Part shown: piece after piece, positions 51,201 to 60,200 of the stretch
Layout: every line of letters begins with the position of its first letter
Position numbering within the stretch: position 1 is the first letter of the stretch
Source: Ricordea florida
Lineage: Eukaryota; Cnidaria; Anthozoa; Corallimorpharia; Ricordeidae
DNA: 64,000 bases
Assembly: GCA_949710005.1 (NCBI GenBank)
Contig: OX453275.1
Span: 32,840,218-32,904,217, forward strand
Reading direction: 5' to 3'
Position numbers and translations under genes: made by a program
Notes under the pieces: model-generated
Databases searched by the model: none
What the model saw: the letters and a program-made list of their open reading frames with translations, nothing else
Told to the model about the DNA's origin: nothing

Positions 51201-54200
51201 TCTTTTTTTTGTTTCATTATAGTTAGTTTTATCTTCGTTTGAACATGGACAACCGTGCCATTTACACCCATAAAACTCAAAAACAGTATTGGTCTCAGGT
51301 TCGTACCCATCCACCAAAAAAATCTCATTTCCACTTCCATCTTTAACACACCTTTCACCACCATGACCACATAAAGCGTGATGAATATGTTTTCCTATAA
51401 TCTTAGATTGTTCATCTATCCATCTACAAGCTTTATAGCTAAATTTGGTATTACCACCATAAAAAACTTTTTCCGAACTTCCGGGAATGTGATTTATCTT
51501 TTTGCCTGTAAGTATTACTTCTGTTTTTCCTCCTTTACAGCTGTTATTTTTTGCGTGTTCACCAAGATAGTCATGACGGCTAAATATTTGTTTGCATCCT
51601 GAACATTCCCATTTTTTGGATAGCATATCTATATCCTTTATGAAAAAACAGTGTCCCTCATGAATTCCAATATCTAAACAAGGTAAATTATCTTTGAACT
51701 GTCCTTTACCAAAAACTAGTTTCCAAATTTCGTCTTTTAATATTTCTTTTTGTTCGTAAACTCGAATGTTAATAGAAAACATTTTTGCGATTTTTTCAAA
51801 ATCAACAAGTTTTGTCGGTCTAACTTCTGAAACTTTCAATTTTTGGTTATTATAAAAATCTCGAGCCAATTTCAGAGCTAGTTTTTCTATGTCTTTCTCA
51901 GGTCTTTCTTTCCCACCAATAATGTTCAATTTAATAGCCATGCACCGCCAAAAGCACATATTATCATCCTTACCATCTACAGCGTAAAGGCATTTTTTAT
52001 TACTAAGGCGTTCTGGTAATTTTCCACACCCAATTAGAGGCTCGCTACTGTGAATAACTTTCACTTTTATTTCTGTAAATTCAACTCTCCCTTCATGAGC
52101 CCCTTTTTTATCAATGCTTTTAGATGTTGGTAAGTATGCCCTGCTCCAAGCAATACCCTCCAAACTCAATCTTTGTCCTTCACACCTCTCAATATAATCT
52201 TTTATTTCCGAAAGCATGGAAAAAGACCCTTCATTCCTAAATGTATGATGATAATTAATTATTTCCCCATTACCTCTATGAATCAAAGAGCTAAAACTAA
52301 TAACAATTCTTGATCTCATTTCTATTTTTGGTTCCAATTCATTATAAATTGTTTCTGATAAGTCATTATCTAAATCTCTCCTAATTTGAAAAATGTTTTC
52401 ATTTCTTTCGGTTATATTTTGAAGTATTTCTTCATTTTCAGTAGGTATTATTGGAAATATTCTAAGGGTTGTTGTTCTGTTTCGTTTAGTTTTATCACCT
52501 TCCTTCTCATAACCCCTACCTATAATTAAATCTTCCTCTCTTTCAGGTTTTTTTGAAGTGTTCTGTGTTTTTAATTCTTTAGGTCTAGCACCCTCCTTCT
52601 CATAATCTGTAACACCTTCTTTAATATATGTTTTATTTTGTAATATTTGTTCTTGTTGTTGTAATATTTGTTCTTGTTGTTGTAATATTTGTTCCTGTTG
52701 TTGTAATATTTGTTCCTGTTGTTGCGTTTGATAAAATGGATATTGATAAGGTTGTGGCTGATAATATTGTGGAAAATATGGTTGTTGTGGCTGATAATAT
52801 GGTTGTTGTGTCTGATAATATTGTGGATAATATGGTTGTTGTGTCTGATAATATTGTGGATAATATGGTTGTTGTGGCTGATAATATTGTGGATAATATG
52901 GTTGTTGTGGCTGATAATATTGTGGATAATATTGCTGTTGTTGCCTGGTAGTAGGAATATTTTTCCCAATTCTAGGCCTAGGTTTTGAAATTGGCCTAGG
53001 TATAAGACTTTTCTTTTTATTAGTCATATTTTTTATGGGGGGCGGCTCCTCTGTAATTTTTGGTCTTGGTATACGCGGTCTTGGATTTGACCCCTCTGGA
53101 GTTTGTGGTCTATTATCAATAAGTCCTTGTCGGTAATTTTCCAAATCTTCATTTGTATTAATTCCCCTCTCTCGCAATGCTTGAATTTTTTCCGCTTTAC
53201 GTAAACTAGACCAACCAGGTATTCTCAATTCTTTTACAATTTCTTTTAATTCAGAATCTTTTAATTGATCCATATTTCCTAAAATTATTCTAAATCTTTA
53301 AACCATAATTCATTTTTTTCAAAAAATTAATAAAATATTAAAATCGGCCTATAAAATTATTGTAAAAATAAATATTAAAATCGGGCTTGAATTTTTCCCG
53401 CTTTACGTAAACTAGACCAACCAGGTATTCTCAATTCTTTTACAATTTCTTTTAATTCAGAATCTTTTAATTGATCCATATTTCCTAAAATTATTCTAAA
53501 TCTTTAAACCATAATTCATTTTTTTCAAAAAATTAATAAAATATTAAAATCGGCCGATAAAATTATTGTAAAAATAAATATTAAAATCGGCCCATTTTTA
53601 CGGTAACATACTACTTAATATTTTTCAACATCTTTTACAGATAATTTTTTTATATCCCCCAAACTCATATCAACGCCTAAATATTCCTTTGTGGTTCCAA
53701 GAGCAGCTAGAATAGCTAGTGATTCTTGTTTTATTTCAAGTTCATCTTCCTCAGTTCCTCGGTATTTTATCTCATCTTTTAACTCAGTCTTTTCTTCAAT
53801 ATAATCTTCTACGCTTGTCATCTTTGTGATAATAGATGGATTATTTTTAAATCGGCTTTGTCACTTCAGGAATCTCTAAATAACATTGAAATGGATAACG
53901 TAAACATAAACAAAGTCTAGAATATTTTTCAGTTTTCAGGAGTTGAACAAACTTTTTACTAGTTTCGGAATCTAAATCACCCCCATAATCTTCGAAAAGC
54001 ATCTTCATACCCTTCTGTGATGGATTATGGAATGAGACCACACAAGCTACATTTTCACGGAATGGTTTTGCTATCGACGTTAATTGCTGAGTGAGAACCC
54101 ACATTGATAAACCATGATGTCTTCCAGAGAATGCTAAATCTATAAACTTGTTCGATCGTTTCTTCAGATCATTCGAAACGGCGCAATCATCTAAAATTAT

Positions 54201-57200
54201 TAGTGTATTTGTTCCAGAGAATAAAGTTTGACAATCAGTTAACAATTCATTAATCTCATCAATGTTACTGGCATCGGGTGATAATACAAAGAAACGTTTA
54301 TCTCCTCTAGCAAAATTATGATAGGTTTTATTTTTGGAATAGGTTGGGCAAATTAAAACAATGTAATCAAAAATTTTTCGGAAAGGCCCTCGTAGCTGTT
54401 CAATTAGGTACTTTGTTTTCCCACAATTTGTTGGTCCAGTTATAATACAATGAAAAGGAATTTTATCTCATAAATCTTCCATGATTTTTTGTATCATAAC
54501 ATTATGTTTTTAGTACTTAATTGATCTCAAACTTGAATTCATAATTTCCATCATTGCATCAGCCACAACAAACATATGGCAGGTTATAGTACCAGATCCG
54601 CTCTGTTTTCTTTTAATTTCTATTTTTACACCATCATGTGTATTATTTAATGCCAATCCTCCCCCATGAATGCGATTATCGGGGTGTGTTCTCATATCAA
54701 CCCAAAGAGCAAACTTATCAGCATAAAAATCCTTTTCCTTTATGGATGGAGGACTATAAACATCATCTCTCTCAAATCGTTTCTTTACTGACTCCCACAG
54801 ATCTGATGGAATCATTCCCCTAGAGTATACTCGATTTGGAACGCCATCAACATCTATATTAATAGAAGTTATACCTGGATTGTAAAAATTCTCGGAGTCG
54901 CGCGCCCCCGATGCAAATGGTAATGTAAACAAAAATAATACCCCCGTCATTGATCTTCTAGGTAGATTAATATGTTGATTAATAACACCATCACCGCCTA
55001 TAGAAAATGTAAAAGTTTTGTGTAAAGTAACATTTTCATAAAAGAATCCTTTACCAACTTGATAAGCTGCCTGAGCCTCGCGAGCTAAGTATTCGCTTGA
55101 AATTGAAGAATATTCTAACTCAAGGTTTTTGATTGAATATGTTGGGGTTTTAGTTGTATCAGAATAAATAAGAATATCATTAATTGGGGCAAGCGTAATC
55201 TCAAATATTAGATGATTTTCTAATGCTTTCGGGTAAAAAACACCATGATCGTTTAAAATAGGGTGATTTATTGGTATTCTATATTTTGTATTATGTACTG
55301 CGGCAAGCGCTACTTCTTTTACATCTTGTGTTTTTTTATCTCCCGCTTTTGTTCTAAGTTTTCTCATATTTTCGGAAGAAATACCTTGTTTTAATCTATC
55401 TTCGCGTTCTTCATCTGTTAAGAATAAATCATGATATGTTTGAAATAAATCGTATCTTTGAGTATCCTGTAATGTTTCACCTCCAAAAAGAACTTTAAGT
55501 CTAGATACAAGATTCCTTCCCACATTATTCACAAGTGTATTATTAGCGTGTCCATCGACACCCAAGTCAAATAGTAGAGATACACTTCCAGGCACAATCA
55601 CTAAATTCTCAGAAAGTTTTGGAATATTTATATATAATGTTTCTCCGGGGCTAGCTGAGGATGGATTGAGAGTAATTCGATTCAATGTTGATTCTGCTTT
55701 CAAACCAAAGGGTTCTCTAGGAATTCTGTTTGGATTAATTTTTTCAGACGTCATTGTAATTTATAAGATACTTTGGTTAATCTTTAAATGAGTTCTACCT
55801 TATCGAAAATATATTATTCAACTGAAGGATATTGGAAAGGATATTCTGCAATTCCTAAATTAGCCGAAAAGGCAAAAGTAAGTGAAAATGTAGCTAAACA
55901 ATGGCTTCAGAAACAAGCAATATGGCAAATATATCTGCCAGCTCCCAAATATATACCTAGACCACACTGGACTGTTGACAAACCTAATCAGATTCACCAA
56001 GCAGATTTATTATTTTTACCGTATGATAGAGTTGGGAGAAAAACATATAAATATGCATTAGTTGTGGTTGATGTTGCCTCGAGATATAAAGATTCTGAAC
56101 CGTTAACCTCAAAAGAAAGTCGAGAAATTTCAAATGCTTTTGAAAAAATATATTCGAGAAAATTAAAATATCCTAAAACATTAATGGTCGATCCAGGAAA
56201 AGAATTTATGGGTGAGGTTACAAAACTTATGAATTATCATAATGTGAAAATACAGAGAAGTGAAGCTGGAAATCATAGGGCACAAGCATTTGTTGAAAGA
56301 GCAAATAGAATATTAGGTGAAAGATTATTTAGTCATCAATATGCGCAAGAAATGGTAAGTGATGATCGATCAAGAGTATGGGTGAAAAGATTGCCTGCTA
56401 TTCTAAAAACTTTGAATAATACACCAACTAGAATAACCGGTAAAGAACCTGATAAGGCTATAAAACTGAAAGAGGTTGATATTGAAACTAAAAATTACCA
56501 ACGCGAGGTGGGGCTTGATGAGATTAGGCTACCTCCAGATGTTAAAGTTAGATATTTATTATCTCCCGGCGAAATTGAAGGTGGAGAAAAAAGGCGCGCC
56601 ACAGATCCTATTTGGAGTATCAAAGTTTATGATATTTCTAAAAGTATGATTACACCTAATCAACCGGTTTTATATTATTTAACTGATGGCCCTAGGCGGG
56701 GTTTTGTTAGGGAAGAATTACAAGTTATACCTTATGATACTGAATTACCTCCTAATTCTGTTTTAGTAAGATAATGTCCATATGGTAGAGTATGTTTTCC
56801 ATCTTTACAAATTATTCTCTTATCATCATCGGCCGATAGTGCAACTTTATTAACAGTTTCAGTATAAACAAAATGTTTATAACTTCTTATTACTTGCATC
56901 TCCCTCATCTGATTTACTTTATTTTCTAAACATTCCTTGTAATCATCAAATCTTATACTTTTTTCTACAACTGATTTTTTAATTCCTTTATCCTTTTTTA
57001 TCTCTTTACCATCATCTGTTTTGAAAGAGTATAGCTTAGCTCTTAGGCCAACAAATTCAGTTATTATTTTACCACCGGTTTCATCTTTAAACTTACCAAT
57101 TACTTTTTTGTTTTTATCAGTCTTAATACCTGATGGATGGTTTTCAGGAAAATTGGAAGTGTCAAACCTTTCCATCACATCTGGGGTAATATCCATATAG

Positions 57201-60200
57201 AAGTCCTCAGTTTCTATATCATATACAAGACTATCTGTATCTGTCATAAGTAATTTAGCTTTTTCTCCATATTTTGGCTTAATATAATTATAATGAAAGT
57301 TATACATCATTGCTTTACTTATATCTAAAATACACATTCCTAAGTAAATAGGTTTATTGTATTTTATATGTGTTTTATTCATATGAACAGCCATAAGATT
57401 TTCAGAAAAAATAGTTCTACGATTATAGTTAGCTTTTGATATTAATTTTCTTGCTTCTTTCTCATTAGTAACCAATCTTATATCTACCCTTTTTCTAAGA
57501 TTTTCCATTGTTTTACCAAATACAGAATTATTCATAAGTTTGAAAAAATCTTTTTCAAAATCGTTTTTCGCTTGTTCTCTCAATTTAGTATTCAAATCGA
57601 TGTAAGGTTTTAACCATTTAGACTCTTTAAATTTAATTCCTCTATGTATATTTGTTACTTCTAATCCTAGACTTTCATATTTTTTTAGTGTTTCATGATG
57701 AACTACATAATTATTCTTATTGTTGAGGTTTGGTATTAATTTCTCAACCCTATTAACCTTAATTCTTTCCGGGGCAAGCGGGTAGTCACTATGTAAATCA
57801 TGAAAATGCCGCGGATATTTTAAATCAACCTCTACTATACATGGTATATTTCTCCAATTTATTAGTTCTTTTTCGCTCATCCATTTTAAATCATGAGTTG
57901 GGAGTGGTTCACTCATTGCTCCACCATATAAATTATTTGCGTCAAGATATTGTATATAATTTTTAACTTTGTTAGGATCATATTCTTTCATATATGGATT
58001 GTTAGCTTTAGCATATCTGTGTGATATTTGGGATATACCCCCTCTAACACCTTTCTCAATCATAATTAGCATATCAATGTCATTTATCATCTCTAATTCA
58101 ATTTTGGTTAACTTTAACATTGCATCCCAAGCAAGACCTGGTGCTGTATAATACCAAGCGGGGTCCAAACAATAATTTGTTTGACAAACATCTCTAAAGT
58201 TTTCAAAAACGTCGGCTAATAATAACACATCAGACTGGAGATATAGATTAAGGTAATCTCGCATTGTTTTCATATTAAAAGTTTTCCATACATTTTTAGC
58301 GTGTTTGTAATCATCTTCTGAAATATCTTTACCGCTAAGTTTTGAGTAAAACGCTTCCTTTGTTGGAAGTTGGGTTTCATTTAGTTTCTCAAAATCATCA
58401 AGCCAATCATATGGGAATACTCCCTTTCTCAATAATAACTTTAATTCTTCACCTTCAAAATACTTTGTAATTTCATGTAGGTTTTTATCTGTTGGATTAA
58501 GACACCTACTTCCTTTTATTACGCCTTTACAAACATCACACTTTCCGCATTTAGTAAGATTACTAGACAAACTATCAAGACTTGACTGCATAAATTTAAA
58601 TGAATCAATGAACCTTATATCTCTCTTAACATCTATCATCTCACCACTTTCTTTATCTTTGTAGGTATCAACCACAATCTCTTTTGAAAAAGAAATATAC
58701 TTTTCCTCATTATTAGGTATAAGTTTTATTTTACCTTCTGTTTTAGCAAGATTATTAATAAATAGATGTGCATCATATCCTGATAAATTGTGAATAATTA
58801 CAGGAAAGAATTTTGGAACCTTACAATTTAAATTGCATTCCTTATGTGCTGCGCCTCTATACTTTCCTGTAAGATGACAATGATCTATTACCTTATCTTC
58901 TCCCAATTCTTTCTCACAAATATGGCAATGAGTTGCATTTTCATAATTTATTTCGTCAACTTCTGTCATCATTTTCTTATTAAATTTTTTGAATCTTTTT
59001 TTATTATAACTTATGCAATCTTTATAAATTTTCTTAAATTCTTCTTCTATATATTCAACAAATTTCTGTGCCACATCATCTTCGTGTGATTTAGCAGTAT
59101 ATCTATAAAATCTGGATTTACATATTTTTTCATTAAAACTCTTAATATAACATCCGAATGAAACTGGTTTGTGAAACTGATATTTATTAGTGTAACTTTT
59201 ATTTTTATCTAACTGACATTTTTGTTTTATTTCATTCAAAATACACTCAAAGTCAGCATATGCTACAAAAGGTATTCTCATTTTTTTAACAAAATTTCTA
59301 AAAGAAAGAAAACATGGACTACCATCTTTATTTTTTAACATATCAATTCTTGCTTCATTGTATAAATAACAATATCCTTCATGCTTTTCTAATGATCTTT
59401 TTAAATGAAAGTGATGCAAACAATTATCACAAAAGTACAACTTGCATTTACGTTTAGTAACTTGCCTACGTATAAGTGCACTAATATTCTTTATTAAAAC
59501 AAAGTGTTTATTTGGTTCTTCATCTTTAGTTTCTTTTGTTAATAAAAGTAATCTAATCAATTTAAATCCTCGTTTACTACTTCTTTTTATAGGATATACC
59601 CCTATTTTCTCATCATATCCATATACTGCAATATCATAATCATTTTGGTTTTCAAAATTAACAACATCTTGTATTGCACTTGGAAAATTAATTCCATCCC
59701 AATTAAAATTCTTAGATTGTTCTATCAATTCTTTAGTTATTCTTTGTGGATTTTTATCGGTTGGATATACTGCTCGTGTTATAACCCACTTGAAACATTC
59801 TTCATCATAATTCTTTGGGTTAATAAGCGCATTCCTATTTAACAATTCTTGCGGTAATGGTATATAAGATCCGCCTAAAAGTGGAACAAAACGATCTATA
59901 AAAATGTCAAAGAATAGCACACGTTCGAATACCCAACCAGACCCATTATTTATAAAATTTTCAAATAATATAAGTTGTTGATTTGTTAATCTATCAAATA
60001 ATTCTGATAAATCTGTTGCCTCAAGAACAATTTCTGATTTTTCAGAAGGAAATGGTGTAACACAATATTCAATTTCCCCAGTGCTAAGATTTTTTTTCTT
60101 GAACTTACATGAAAATATAAATTTAGTCTTTAATGATTTTTTTAATTTAACTCTCTTTCTAATTAAATCCATAACTTTTGGTTTATTTTATGTAAGAATG

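Larger units (their letters stand above)
38147..53615. mobile_element. Inner Polinton/Maverick-like element (15,469 bp)
   Basis: Terminal inverted repeats of 591 bp (38147-38737 and 53025-53615) begin AGTAGTATGTTACCG. TAATA flanks both ends (38142-38146 and 53616-53620). The insertion splits an outer-element gene whose two parts lie at 53616-53821 and 37793-38146. It encodes 12 full-length proteins, none with a visible frameshift or internal stop, so it is probably younger than the outer copy. It lacks a counterpart of the outer 173-residue gene and carries a different, larger polymerase. Confidence 0.92.

Noticed and set aside
52571..52988. Long repetitive frames on both strands with Asn/His/Ile or Val/Asp repeats
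   Set aside because: They are shadows of the Tyr/Gln-repeat region of the inner polymerase gene.
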